From Thermoplasmata archaeon (GTDB taxonomy: Archaea > Thermoplasmatota > Thermoplasmata > Thermoplasmatales > Thermoplasmataceae), in contig JAKAVO010000004.1 of NCBI GenBank assembly GCA_021817255.1, positions 1 through 64,000 on the forward strand: a stretch of DNA of 64,000 nt, written 5' to 3'. This document shows positions 1 through 8,198 of this stretch, piece by piece. The notes under the pieces were generated by a model. It ran no database searches, was not told the DNA's origin, and worked only from the letters and a program-made list of their open reading frames with translations. Numbering within the stretch: position 1 is the stretch's first letter; every line of letters begins with the position of its first letter. Both the position numbers and the translations under genes were made by a program.

Positions 1-114
1 AATCTAGGAATAAAGAAATTAGGGAGGGGCACTCCCGAAGTTACGCCTGTGGAGATCAGGGCACTACCCGCAAGGGCAACTCAGATCGCAGAAGCAGGAA
101 GCCCCGTCCGATAG
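1..114 (+). CDS. tnpB: TnpB-family RNA-guided endonuclease, C-terminal fragment (5' end outside window)
   Basis: Frame 1 gives 37 residues ending ...GTPEVTPVEIRALPARAT...EAGSPVR and TAG. The pattern G-T-P-E-V-T-P-V-E followed by EAGS just before the stop is characteristic of IS605/IS1341 TnpB tails. Only the disordered tail is visible; the RuvC residues and the zinc finger lie upstream of the window. It is not in the ORF track because its start is missing. Whether the full gene is active cannot be told. Confidence 0.75.
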   Translation, partial: NLGIKKLGRGTPEVTPVEIRALPARATQIAEAGSPVR

Positions 115-121
115 GGCGGGG
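102..121 (+). repeat. Right-end hairpin of the tnpB element (omega-RNA 3' stem)
   Basis: CCCCGTCC pairs with GGGCGGGG across a GATA loop: eight base pairs including one G-U. It overlaps the tnpB stop codon. In IS200/IS605 elements this stem is read by the TnpA transposase and is also the 3' scaffold of the guide RNA. The guide itself would be the flank starting near base 131. Confidence 0.75.
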
Positions 122-192
122 AGGATGCCACTTAATGCTCTTCACTTCTGAACTGGGATAAAGTTTTATTCCTGCAATTGCATAATGTTGGG

Positions 193-1059
193 ATGGCTTC
201 GGATCAAGCAGTTCAGAATACGGTGGATGAAATCAGGAACATAATGATTTCTGAGCGAAGGAGCCCGAGGACGGTGAAGCAGTACTCATTTTTGGTTGGA
301 GTCTTTTTGAAGTTTACAAAGAAGCCTCTGGAACAATGCAATTCCAGTGATATAGAAAAATACAAATTCTACCTTGCCACAGAGCGGAATTATTCAAAAA
401 ACAGCCAGTATCTGGCTGTCCAGGCATTGAAGTATGCAATGAAAGCTAAGGAACTGAAGATACCAAAAAATCTGACACCACCAAAGAGATCCAGAAAAAT
501 CCCGGTATATCTGAGCCAGAGGGAATCGGCAAAACTTCTTAAAGAAAGCGAAGTGAATCTTAGAGATTATGCAATGGTTAGCATCTTTCTAAATTCAGGG
601 CTGCGGGTAAGTGAATTGTGCAATCTAAAGATTGAAGATATTGAATTTGAATCCGGAAAAATAACCGTTCATGGGGGAAAGGGCGATAAGGAAAGGATAA
701 CACTGGTGCCAGATCAGACAATGGGCATATTGAAATCTTATTTCATGTCAAGGTTGGCGAAGAATAAGGCATCCCCATTCTTTTTTATAAGCAACAAGGG
801 CGGAATGTTTCATCCCTCTACAATTGAGAAAATTATAAGAAACCTGGCAATTGGGGCTGGAATAAGGAGAAGGGTTACGCCACACACCCTGAGGCACACT
901 TTCGCAACAAATATCCTGAGAAATGGCGGAGACATAAGGTTCATACAGGCTCTCCTGGGGCATTCAAGCATAAGCACCACAGAAATATACACTCATATTG
1001 ACAGTGAAACAATGAGGGAAATGTACAGAAAATATGGGCCAAAGTATGACAGCGAATAA
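193..1059 (+). CDS. xerA: XerA-type tyrosine recombinase
   Basis: Site-specific recombinase of 288 residues, the usual length of archaeal XerA, which resolves chromosome dimers at a dif site. The N-terminal part is a SAM-like DNA-binding domain. The catalytic residues are all visible: Arg in SGLRVSEL, Lys in GKGDKERI, His/Arg in TPHTLRHTFA, His in LLGHSS and the nucleophile Tyr in TTEIYTHI. The ORF track starts at TTG 178, but ATG 193 fits better because an AT-rich box (ATAAAGTTTTATT, 159-171) lies about 25-30 bases upstream. It stands alone. Although beside a mobile-element end, the archaeal Xer consensus favours a chromosomal role. Confidence 0.9.
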   Translation: MASDQAVQNTVDEIRNIMISERRSPRTVKQYSFLVGVFLKFTKKPLEQCNSSDIEKYKFYLATERNYSKNSQYLAVQALKYAMKAKELKIPKNLTPPKRSRKIPVYLSQRESAKLLKESEVNLRDYAMVSIFLNSGLRVSELCNLKIEDIEFESGKITVHGGKGDKERITLVPDQTMGILKSYFMSRLAKNKASPFFFISNKGGMFHPSTIEKIIRNLAIGAGIRRRVTPHTLRHTFATNILRNGGDIRFIQALLGHSSISTTEIYTHIDSETMREMYRKYGPKYDSE

Positions 1060-1099
1060 TTAATTTTTATTCAAAGGCAGATGCATCGGCCATGGACTC

Positions 1100-1261
1100 A
1101 TGGATCGCGTTATAGATAAAGGCAATTATCCTGGGCATACAAGAAATTTAGATATGCAATTGGCTGAAATCTCCAATCATCGGCAACCCTTAGATCTGCT
1201 TAGTGAAATGATAGCTCAACTAAAGGCGGCATTGCAAAATATGGGTTATTGTTTTGAGTAG
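1100..1261 (+). CDS. Possible small ORF of 53 residues, unknown
   Basis: An ATG ORF too short for the ORF track fills most of the gap between xerA and the CDGSH gene. It starts MDRVIDKGNYPGHTRNL, has a plausible amphipathic helix (LLSEMIAQLKAALQNM) and ends at TAG, overlapping the end of the opposite-strand CDGSH gene by 16 bases. I see no clear ribosome binding site and recognise no family. It may be a chance ORF or the remains of a longer gene. Confidence 0.25.
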   Translation: MDRVIDKGNYPGHTRNLDMQLAEISNHRQPLDLLSEMIAQLKAALQNMGYCFE

Positions 1262-1455
1262 AAGGATTCTACCTTTGTTCTTTTTCCCTCATGATCATAC
1301 AGATAAACTCCGTCTTTTTCATCAAGAGTTTTCTTGTGTGTTCCATCGCAGTATGGTTTATTGGCTGACAACCCACAGGCGCACAGATGCAATTCCTGAT
1401 CTCCAACTTTCACCAAATACGGCCGGTCTCTTTCATGCAAAACTATTCTGGACAT
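1246..1455 (-). CDS. CDGSH-type iron-sulfur protein
   Basis: Protein of 69 residues with one CDGSH zinc-finger-like motif: CACGLSANKPYCDGTH, giving C-x-C...C-D-G-T-H, the three Cys and one His that hold a 2Fe-2S cluster. Family members are small redox or Fe-S transfer proteins. The short length and single motif match stand-alone prokaryotic members. Transcribed alone on the minus strand. The cellular partner is not known from context. Confidence 0.85.
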   Translation of the reverse strand: MSRIVLHERDRPYLVKVGDQELHLCACGLSANKPYCDGTHKKTLDEKDGVYLYDHEGKRTKVESFYSKQ

Positions 1456-1555
1456 TGATATCCTTAATTAATCGCCTCCAGTTACAAAAATATTGCTGTT
1501 GTTAAAAAATGGTTTATATCATTAGTGATTAAACAAACAGGATCTTCATCCAAAT

Positions 1556-2623
1556 CTAATATTTTCTTGATACCAGGTAATCTGCAAACCATTTCAGGAA
1601 CTGCTTCTGTTCCATGTTTCCATCAATACGGTCAACATACCTTTTCCCGGATTCAATGAATTTTTCAATCAGCCACCTGGAATAATCATACGAACCAGTA
1701 TCCCTGACTATATTCTTCAGCTTCTCAAAATCCTCATCGTTTATATCACCTGAATTCAGGCATTTTTCAATGAATTTTCTGTCCTTCTCGCCAGATTTTT
1801 CTATTGCCTTGATCATTAGAAGTGTTTGTTTTCCTTCGTTAACATCGCTTTTTGGGGGTTTTCCAATTTCTTCCTGCGTTCCAAACAGCCCAATAACGTC
1901 ATCATGAAGCTGGAATGCAAGGCCTACCAGGTTTCCATAACTTCTCAGTGCATGCAGGTTTTCATTTCTTCCAGCAAGATATGAGCCCAGTACCAGCGGC
2001 CCTTCAAGAGTGTATTTTGCAGTTTTTCTAAGATGCAGCCTTATGAGATCGTTCATCCTGAGTTTAACGCCTGCGCTAGAAAACATGTCAAGGCCTTCAC
2101 CGTACCCGGTGGTTCTTATTATCTCTATAAGTTCTCCCATTGCCATGTATTTGATATCCAAAGGGAATTTGCTCCTGTTCAGTGCATCAAATGAATAATC
2201 CACGGCAAGATCACCTGCAACAATGGCAAGTGCCTCTGCCATGTGTTCTTTATCCTTTATATCTCCAAGCATTTCTTCAACCTTCCTGTGGAAACTCTTG
2301 AACCCCCTCCTCAGATCGCTTCTATCCATGATATCATCGTGGATCAGAAAAAAGGACTGGGAGAGTTCTATGCTGATTGCAGCCCTGTATATTTCGTCAC
2401 CTGCTCCGCCAAACATTCTGTAGGCAATCGCAATAAGTATTGGCCTGACCCTCTTTCCGCCATTCATAGTATAGTTTCTGAGCTCTGTAACTATCTTCTT
2501 CATGTGGGCATCCTTAACTTCATCTGAAACGTACTGAAAATACTCTTCAAGATTGAAATTTATCTTATTTTTTTCCATCTCAAGATATTTTTTGAACTTG
2601 CCAGTCTCTTCGGGTTCAACCAT
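1556..2623 (-). CDS. Polyprenyl (geranylgeranyl) diphosphate synthase
   Basis: Isoprenyl synthase of 355 residues that adds isopentenyl diphosphate to allylic primers to make the C20 (or longer) chains of archaeal ether lipids. Both aspartate-rich motifs are present: the first as HDDIMDRSDLRRG and the second as FQLHDDVIGLFG. GGKRVRP near the N-terminus is the usual substrate-binding motif. Product length cannot be set with confidence, though GGPP is most likely in an archaeon. It is divergent from rnhB with a 74-bp AT-rich shared promoter region. The first ~16 residues may be dispensable because a second Met follows at residue 17. Confidence 0.9.
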   Translation of the reverse strand: MVEPEETGKFKKYLEMEKNKINFNLEEYFQYVSDEVKDAHMKKIVTELRNYTMNGGKRVRPILIAIAYRMFGGAGDEIYRAAISIELSQSFFLIHDDIMDRSDLRRGFKSFHRKVEEMLGDIKDKEHMAEALAIVAGDLAVDYSFDALNRSKFPLDIKYMAMGELIEIIRTTGYGEGLDMFSSAGVKLRMNDLIRLHLRKTAKYTLEGPLVLGSYLAGRNENLHALRSYGNLVGLAFQLHDDVIGLFGTQEEIGKPPKSDVNEGKQTLLMIKAIEKSGEKDRKFIEKCLNSGDINDEDFEKLKNIVRDTGSYDYSRWLIEKFIESGKRYVDRIDGNMEQKQFLKWFADYLVSRKY

Positions 2624-2697
2624 AGCATGTGATTTCCTTTAACCATAAAAAAATAGAGTTTCCTATTTATTAGTGTTGGGCCTATTAGGGGATACTT

Positions 2698-3330
2698 ATG
2701 TCTGATATTTGCTGCGGGGTTGACGAAGCAGGAAGGGGGCCTGTAATTGGGCCTATGGTGATGGCAATAGTTTGTGCTGAAGATGAGTTAATGTCATCCA
2801 TAGGTGCAAAGGATTCAAAGTTGCTTTCCCCTTCTGCCAGGGAGAGGATATATAATAAAATCATAGAATTCTCGGAAAGTGTCCACTTCAGTATCATTAC
2901 GTCAATAAAAATAAATGAAATGATGGGTATTATGACACTGAACGAAATTGAAGAAAAAGTTGCGGTGGATCTGATAGGGAAGTATGGAAAAAACAGAGTT
3001 TTTGTAGACGCGTTCGACGTAAATGAAGAACGCCTGTCACTGAAACTGTCAAAAGCAACTGGCAAAGCTGTAATATCACGGCATAAAGGAGACGCCTTAT
3101 TTCCAGTTGTTTCTGCTGCTTCCATAATCGCAAAGGTTGTTCGAGACAGAGAAATTGAAGAAATAAGGAAAAAATATGGTGATTTCGGATCGGGATATCC
3201 ATCAGACCCTAAAACAATAAGTTTCATAAGAAAATCATTGAAGGAAGGAGTGGATCTGACCCCAATTGCCAGAATAAGGTGGAGCACATATACACGAATA
3301 GTTAATGAAAATAAACAGAGCCGATTCTAA
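2698..3330 (+). CDS. rnhB: Ribonuclease HII
   Basis: Cuts RNA in RNA-DNA hybrids and removes misincorporated ribonucleotides. The protein has 210 residues, the normal archaeal length. The catalytic signature GVDEAGRGPVIGPM lies near the N-terminus (Asp and Glu of DEAGRG). Further acidic residues occur in FVDAFDV, and HKGDALFPVVSAASIIAKVVRDR is the conserved RNase HII block. ATG start directly downstream of an AT-rich promoter region shared with the prenyl synthase. Confidence 0.95.
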   Translation: MSDICCGVDEAGRGPVIGPMVMAIVCAEDELMSSIGAKDSKLLSPSARERIYNKIIEFSESVHFSIITSIKINEMMGIMTLNEIEEKVAVDLIGKYGKNRVFVDAFDVNEERLSLKLSKATGKAVISRHKGDALFPVVSAASIIAKVVRDREIEEIRKKYGDFGSGYPSDPKTISFIRKSLKEGVDLTPIARIRWSTYTRIVNENKQSRF

Positions 3331-3392
3331 AGATCAAATTTCAAGTGAAAAATAAAACATTAGGTTAAAGTATTATTCTGAATTCTTGAACT

Positions 3393-4091
3393 GTGCCAGA
3401 AGAGATCAAAAACCAGGGTGAATTGAGGAATAGAGATGAAATTGCAGACGATTACAACGAGAGAGGAATATCATTCTTCAACCTGAAGAAGTACCCCGAT
3501 GCAATTAAGGAGTTCACAAAAGCCATAAAGATATTACAGAATGATCCGGATTACTATTTCAACAGAGGCCTTGCCTATTATTCCATGAGGATGTATGAAC
3601 AGGCAGTAAAAGATTACCGCAGTGCCATTGGCATAATCTCGGAAAACGCAGATTACCATAATGCACTGGGTGCAGCGCTGGAAGATTCTGGAAATGCCAA
3701 AGAGGCAGTTGAGGAGTTCAGCAGGGCAATAAAACTTGAGTCAGATATACCGGATTTCTTTTACAACAGGGGAAATGCACTGTTCAAGATAGGAAAGAAG
3801 GAAGAGGCGCTTAATGATTATTCTGAAGCTATAAGGCTGAACAGCATGGATCAGATATTTGTTTACAAGAGATACGAAACACTTATGGAGATGGGAAGGT
3901 TTGAGCAGGCATTGAAAGATATAGAAAAGGCAATTGATATGTCACCGGAAAACGGAACCTACTACCTTCTCAAATCTGATACCCTTGTAGAGCTTGGAAG
4001 AAAGGGCGAAGCATTGAATGTACTGGAAGAAGCATCAAAATTCAGCGTTTCACCTGAAGAAATTGAAGAAAGGAAGCGAAAGCTTGAGTGA
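3393..4091 (+). CDS. Tetratricopeptide-repeat protein
   Basis: Soluble protein of 232 residues made of about six TPR units, for example DPDYYFNRGLAYYSMRMYEQ and IPDFFYNRGNALFKIGKKEE. TPR arrays form superhelical protein-binding scaffolds and the partner cannot be inferred. Start is GTG at 3393 (MPEEIKNQG). The stop overlaps the GTG start of the XPD-like helicase (GAGTGA), so the two are probably translated together and may act together. Confidence 0.85.
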   Translation: MPEEIKNQGELRNRDEIADDYNERGISFFNLKKYPDAIKEFTKAIKILQNDPDYYFNRGLAYYSMRMYEQAVKDYRSAIGIISENADYHNALGAALEDSGNAKEAVEEFSRAIKLESDIPDFFYNRGNALFKIGKKEEALNDYSEAIRLNSMDQIFVYKRYETLMEMGRFEQALKDIEKAIDMSPENGTYYLLKSDTLVELGRKGEALNVLEEASKFSVSPEEIEERKRKLE

Positions 4092-5980
4092 AGGAATCAA
4101 AAAGAGAGAGTTATGCAGATGAAGGTTATGGCTCAATTAGCCTGAAGCCATACCAGATAGATGCTATAGACTTTGCAGTAAGTTCCCTGTTGAAAAATGT
4201 AACCCCAATAATAGAGTCTCCCACTGGTTCCGGAAAAACAATTATATCTATAATTTCATCAATTATTTACGCTAAAAAAGCTGGAAAGAAGGTTCTCTAC
4301 CTCACAAGAACAAATTCCCAGCAGGATCAGATTCTGAAAGAGCTTAGAATATTATCCAGTGCAATGGATTTCAAAGCTCTTGCTTTCCAAGGCAGGGTGA
4401 ATCTCTGCCCTCTTTATATGGAACTGGAAAATGAGCCGGAGTTTTCAACAGAATCTCTTTCAAAAATGTGCTCATCAAGGAAGAAAAGGACAAAGGAGAA
4501 GAAAGAGGGAGGATGCTACTATTACAACAGTGGCATTTCTTCGGACGATACAAGGGAATTTCTGCTTGAAAGCATTCATTCTTCAGCAGACATATTCGAA
4601 ACACTCAGGGCAAGAAAGATCTGCCCTTATGAATCACTGAAATTTGCAATGCGTGACGCGGATCTTGTTGTTATGCCCTATGCCTATTTTGTAAATTCAA
4701 ATATGGCAATTACAACCATTTATAACTGGAGAACATCAAGGGAGAATCTCGTAATTATAATAGATGAAGCACATAATCTCCCGGATATTGCAAGGGAATC
4801 CAATTCAATAGAGATTACCATGAACATGATCAATATATCCGAGAAAGAGGCCGTGGATTTTGGCGATCCTGAACTGCAGCCATCTGCCCATGTCTCTGAT
4901 TTTATGGAAACAATAAGGGTATCCCTGATAGAGATGGCAAGAAATCTGGATGAAAGCCAGAATGAGAAGAGGATAATGTTCAGGGACATATTTGACGAAA
5001 TGTGCATATATATGAAGAAAAAGCCGGAGGAAATTGAGTACATGATCGATGCGCTCACAGCATTTGGCTTGCAGATAGAAGGGCAGAAGGAGAATCTGGG
5101 AAAGGTTCCAATGTCACATCTCAGGATTCTTGGAGAAAAACTTAAGTTTTTAAGATATGCAGAGTTCGATCGTTTTATATGCATAGTTTCAAAGGAAAAG
5201 GAAGAAAAGCTTGAGGCTTACTGCCTCGATCCATCAATTGTGCTTGAGCACCTTTTCAAATCCGCAACCATTCACGTCTCAGCAACACTTGATCCCGTAT
5301 GGCTGTATACCAACATGACCGGGATTGAAAACTACGATTTCAAATCAATAAAAGGTGTTTTTCCCGACTCAAACCTTCTCACACTGTCCCAGGAAGGCCT
5401 GACAACAAAGTATTCAGAATTTGGAAATGAAATGGCAGAAGATTATGGAAAGGCTATAACAGAAATTCTTTCAGGGCTGGAGAAAAAGGCAATAGTTTTC
5501 TTTCCATCATTCAACACAATGCAGTACATAGAATCAAGAACCAAATTGCCTCATCTTTCTGAAACACGTTCAATGAACCAGAGAGATTTTGACAGGCTGA
5601 TTGCTATTTACAGGGAAGAAAAACTCCCGCTGTTTGGAGTTATGGGCGGGCGGCTTTCTGAGGGAATCAACCTTCCAGGCAGCCTTCTGGAAGTTGAAAT
5701 CATTGCAGGCATACCATTTCCAAAGCCCACGATAAAACAACGGGCACTCTCATCCTATTATGATATGCTTTTTGGCTCAGGCTGGCAGTATGCTTTCCTG
5801 TTCCCTGCAATAATCAAGATAAAACAGGCAATGGGGAGAGTCATTAGGTCAGTGGATGATATTGGGGTTGTTGTGGTACTGGATGGAAGGATAAAAATGC
5901 TTGAGCCATACGTAAAAACGAGTGCAAGTTCAGACGTTCGTTCTGATATTGATTCATTTTTCAAAAACGCTATTAAATAA
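4088..5980 (+). CDS. XPD/Rad3-family DNA helicase with Fe-S domain
   Basis: Superfamily 2 5'-3' DNA helicase of 630 residues. Walker A is SPTGSGKT (about 44-51) and the Walker B/DEAH box is IIDEAHN. Between them are four cysteines at about 107, 128, 143 and 179 (NLCPL, KMCSS, GGCYY, KICPY) that match the 4Fe-4S cluster of XPD/Rad3. The C-terminal motor domain shows FFPSFNTMQYIES and QAMGRVIRS (motif VI). Likely role in DNA repair. Start GTG overlaps the TPR gene stop by four bases. Confidence 0.9.
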   Translation: MKESKRESYADEGYGSISLKPYQIDAIDFAVSSLLKNVTPIIESPTGSGKTIISIISSIIYAKKAGKKVLYLTRTNSQQDQILKELRILSSAMDFKALAFQGRVNLCPLYMELENEPEFSTESLSKMCSSRKKRTKEKKEGGCYYYNSGISSDDTREFLLESIHSSADIFETLRARKICPYESLKFAMRDADLVVMPYAYFVNSNMAITTIYNWRTSRENLVIIIDEAHNLPDIARESNSIEITMNMINISEKEAVDFGDPELQPSAHVSDFMETIRVSLIEMARNLDESQNEKRIMFRDIFDEMCIYMKKKPEEIEYMIDALTAFGLQIEGQKENLGKVPMSHLRILGEKLKFLRYAEFDRFICIVSKEKEEKLEAYCLDPSIVLEHLFKSATIHVSATLDPVWLYTNMTGIENYDFKSIKGVFPDSNLLTLSQEGLTTKYSEFGNEMAEDYGKAITEILSGLEKKAIVFFPSFNTMQYIESRTKLPHLSETRSMNQRDFDRLIAIYREEKLPLFGVMGGRLSEGINLPGSLLEVEIIAGIPFPKPTIKQRALSSYYDMLFGSGWQYAFLFPAIIKIKQAMGRVIRSVDDIGVVVVLDGRIKMLEPYVKTSASSDVRSDIDSFFKNAIK

Positions 5981-6019
5981 TACCTACAAGTTTAATTAAC
6001 GGTGTTACATTTTATCATT

Positions 6020-6661
6020 ATGGAAGTGGCAAACTCTTTCACCCTTATACCGGGAACAATGGCTAACTGCTATGACGTCTCATTTAATGGAAAAAGATTC
6101 CTCATTGATGCTGGAACAAAAGGTTCCGGCAAAAAAATCATTGAATTCTACAACACATTGAGGTCAAAGCCTGACCTAGTCCTAATAACGCATTACCACC
6201 CTGATCATATAGGGGGGTTATCCCTTGTCAAAGAGGAATACAATCCTGCCATATATGTGCCGGATGGCGAAATCGATGTTGTTATGGGCAAAAAGAAGAT
6301 GGTTCCGGCAAAAAGTTTCCTGTCAAAATTTGTCGCAGTTGCAATGAAATCCGCACCAGTAAAGGACGTCCACCCGGTATCAGAATTCAAATATGAAGGA
6401 GTAGTTGTGATAAAGTCAAATGGCCACACTCCCGATAGCACGTCATACCTGTTCACAAACCTTAGGGCACTTTTTGTTGGAGATGCAGTTATGAAGGATG
6501 GCGAAGAGATTACAGTGAACAAAACTTTCACGCTGAATTATGATGAAGCCCTCAACTCAATTAAAACATTGAGCCAGGAAAAGGAAGCAACGGTTTTCCC
6601 GGGCCATGGAAAACCATTCAGGTTTGACAGAGGAAAGCATGAGGATATTCGGGAGGAGTAA
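6020..6661 (+). CDS. Metallo-beta-lactamase-fold hydrolase
   Basis: Zinc hydrolase of the MBL superfamily. The metal ligands are visible in LITHYHPDHIGG (HxHxDH), NGHTPDSTSY, LFVGDAV and FPGHGKPF. The ORF track begins at GTG 6002; ATG 6020 (MEVANSFTLIPG) is preferred because the beta-strand core starts there. About 213 residues. It resembles glyoxalase II-like small-molecule hydrolases, but substrate cannot be predicted. The following acetyltransferase gene overlaps its 3' end. Confidence 0.85.
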   Translation: MEVANSFTLIPGTMANCYDVSFNGKRFLIDAGTKGSGKKIIEFYNTLRSKPDLVLITHYHPDHIGGLSLVKEEYNPAIYVPDGEIDVVMGKKKMVPAKSFLSKFVAVAMKSAPVKDVHPVSEFKYEGVVVIKSNGHTPDSTSYLFTNLRALFVGDAVMKDGEEITVNKTFTLNYDEALNSIKTLSQEKEATVFPGHGKPFRFDRGKHEDIREE

Positions 6662-7169
6662 CCCTAAAAAAGAGTTAATAGACAACAACGAATATAGAAA
6701 CATAGATATGCAGAAGGAGGAGTTGCAGGATCATGTGGTCAGGAGAATTGAACCACATGAGATAAAGAAAGCTATGGAAATATCACAGAGATCACTTTCT
6801 GAAAGATATTCAAAGGAGCTTTTGATTGAAATATACCAATCATGGCCAGATGGCTTTCTCGTTTATTCATCAGGGGACAGAATATATGGTTTTATAGCTG
6901 GACGGAGGGTTACCCAAAGCGAAGCCAGGATACTCATGCTTGCAACGGAAGAAGAATTCAGAAGCCTTGGGATAGGAGGCGAGATTATTGAAAATTTTAT
7001 CCAGGCATGCCAGACTTACGGTTTCATGACCATAAGGCTTGAAGTGCGGACTGATAATAAACGCGGAATAGAGTTTTATCAGAAACATGGCTTTCTTGTT
7101 ACTTCCATACTGAGAAATTACTACAGTGATGGCTCAGAAGCTTACGTAATGTGGAAACAGTTAATTTGA
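6639..7169 (+). CDS. GNAT-family N-acetyltransferase (RimI-like)
   Basis: Acetyl-CoA-dependent transferase of about 176 residues. Acetyl-CoA binding motif A is EEEFRSLGIGGEIIENF (R-x-x-G-x-G), followed by RLEVRTDNKRGIEFYQKHGF, typical of RimI/archaeal N-terminal acetyltransferases acting on protein N-termini. ORF-track start 6606 lies deep inside the MBL gene. ATG 6639 has an AGAGGA ribosome site just upstream, while ATG 6708 has none. It ends tail to tail with the nucleotidyltransferase, overlapping by nine bases. Confidence 0.8.
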   Translation: MRIFGRSNPKKELIDNNEYRNIDMQKEELQDHVVRRIEPHEIKKAMEISQRSLSERYSKELLIEIYQSWPDGFLVYSSGDRIYGFIAGRRVTQSEARILMLATEEEFRSLGIGGEIIENFIQACQTYGFMTIRLEVRTDNKRGIEFYQKHGFLVTSILRNYYSDGSEAYVMWKQLI

Positions 7170-8102
7170 AAATACCTCAAGCCTTGTGGTCTGTTGAGGC
7201 TTTACAGTTACCGGCTTATCAATTTTCAGCACTGTCCCCTGGGTATACACTTCCTTTACACTGCTATTGACGATCCCGCTGCCGCTGAGAAATCTTATTA
7301 AGTTTCCCTCATCCGGAGTAATCTGTGCGGTATAGTCTTCTTTTACAAGATATTCCCTGATCTTGAATTTTTCGTTTTCAAAGACCTCTCTTTTGTATCC
7401 AAAACCTGTATCTTCCCTTCCCCTGTATTCCATTCTTGCCTGTTCAAGCTCCTTCTCACTGTCCACACCAATCCAGAGCGAATCTTCTTTGTACGCTCCA
7501 AGCAGCCTTTTTTTTGCAATCTCAGGGAAGACAGTTATTTCAACATCCTTTGCATTGAATTCGCTGAAGAAAATTTCCTTTATCGAGTTTTTGATATAAT
7601 AGAGGCCGGAGTTTATGTAGTGTTCAAGGACTGGTTTTTCTCTGAAAGAGGTTACCTGATCGCCATTCATTTCCACTATTCCATATGGGCTCCTCATTTT
7701 TGTAACAAGCATTGTCATGCCATAAGCTGATTCCTGGGCAAATTTTCTGAAATGTTCAAAATTTATATCTGTAATTGTATCTCCATTCCTGAGCATTATA
7801 TCCTCTTCTCCAACAGAATCCAATAAATTTCTTATGGAATATAATGTGCCCATGGGCTTTTCTTCCCTCAAATAATGAAATCTCATTCCGTCGTACACTT
7901 TTCCGTATCTGCTTTCAATCTTCTCCCCCAGATGGCCGGATAGGACATATATATCCTCAATGCCTAAATATTTGAAATCAAGTATCTGCCTGTCCATTAT
8001 TGTGTAATTAGGCTTAATTTCAACGAGAACTTTCGGAATCTCATCAGTAATCGGCTTTAATCTCTTGCCATATCCCCCGGACAAAATTGCTCCTATCATC
8101 AA
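7161..8102 (-). CDS. Sugar-1-phosphate nucleotidyltransferase
   Basis: NTP transferase that makes an activated NDP-sugar, probably for surface glycans or lipid heads. The N-terminal signature GGYGKRLKPITDEIPKVLVEI is the nucleotide-binding loop with the catalytic Arg and Lys. RNGDTITDI holds the metal-binding Asp, and LEHYINSGLYYI is the sugar-binding block. 313 residues. The C-terminal ~80 residues lack clear hexapeptide (acyltransferase) repeats and instead look like a small cupin-like beta domain (inference). The specific sugar is unknown. Confidence 0.8.
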   Translation of the reverse strand: MMIGAILSGGYGKRLKPITDEIPKVLVEIKPNYTIMDRQILDFKYLGIEDIYVLSGHLGEKIESRYGKVYDGMRFHYLREEKPMGTLYSIRNLLDSVGEEDIMLRNGDTITDINFEHFRKFAQESAYGMTMLVTKMRSPYGIVEMNGDQVTSFREKPVLEHYINSGLYYIKNSIKEIFFSEFNAKDVEITVFPEIAKKRLLGAYKEDSLWIGVDSEKELEQARMEYRGREDTGFGYKREVFENEKFKIREYLVKEDYTAQITPDEGNLIRFLSGSGIVNSSVKEVYTQGTVLKIDKPVTVKPQQTTRLEVFSN

Positions 8103-8198
8103 TTCACACTTATATCAAGTAGTATAACAAGATATTTTATTATTTGTCAATAGGCTTGGTGAGGTAAATATAAATTCTTTAAACGTTGCCCATGCTTT

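Larger units (their letters stand above)
1..130 (+). mobile_element. 3' end of an IS200/IS605-type (tnpB) element, truncated by the window edge
   Basis: The first 114 bases read in frame as a typical TnpB C-terminal tail, and the stop codon lies inside a strong hairpin. Such a hairpin is the usual right-end structure of these elements and the 3' part of their guide (omega) RNA. The element seems to end near GGATGCCA at about 130. A second copy of the same ending occurs at 12721-12729 (AAGATGCCA). The left end lies outside the window, so intactness cannot be judged. Confidence 0.75.

Noticed and set aside
1140-1175. Possible dif site for XerA near TTAGATATGCAATTGGC
   Set aside because: The two 11-base arms around a 6-base centre match at only about four positions; not a credible dif.
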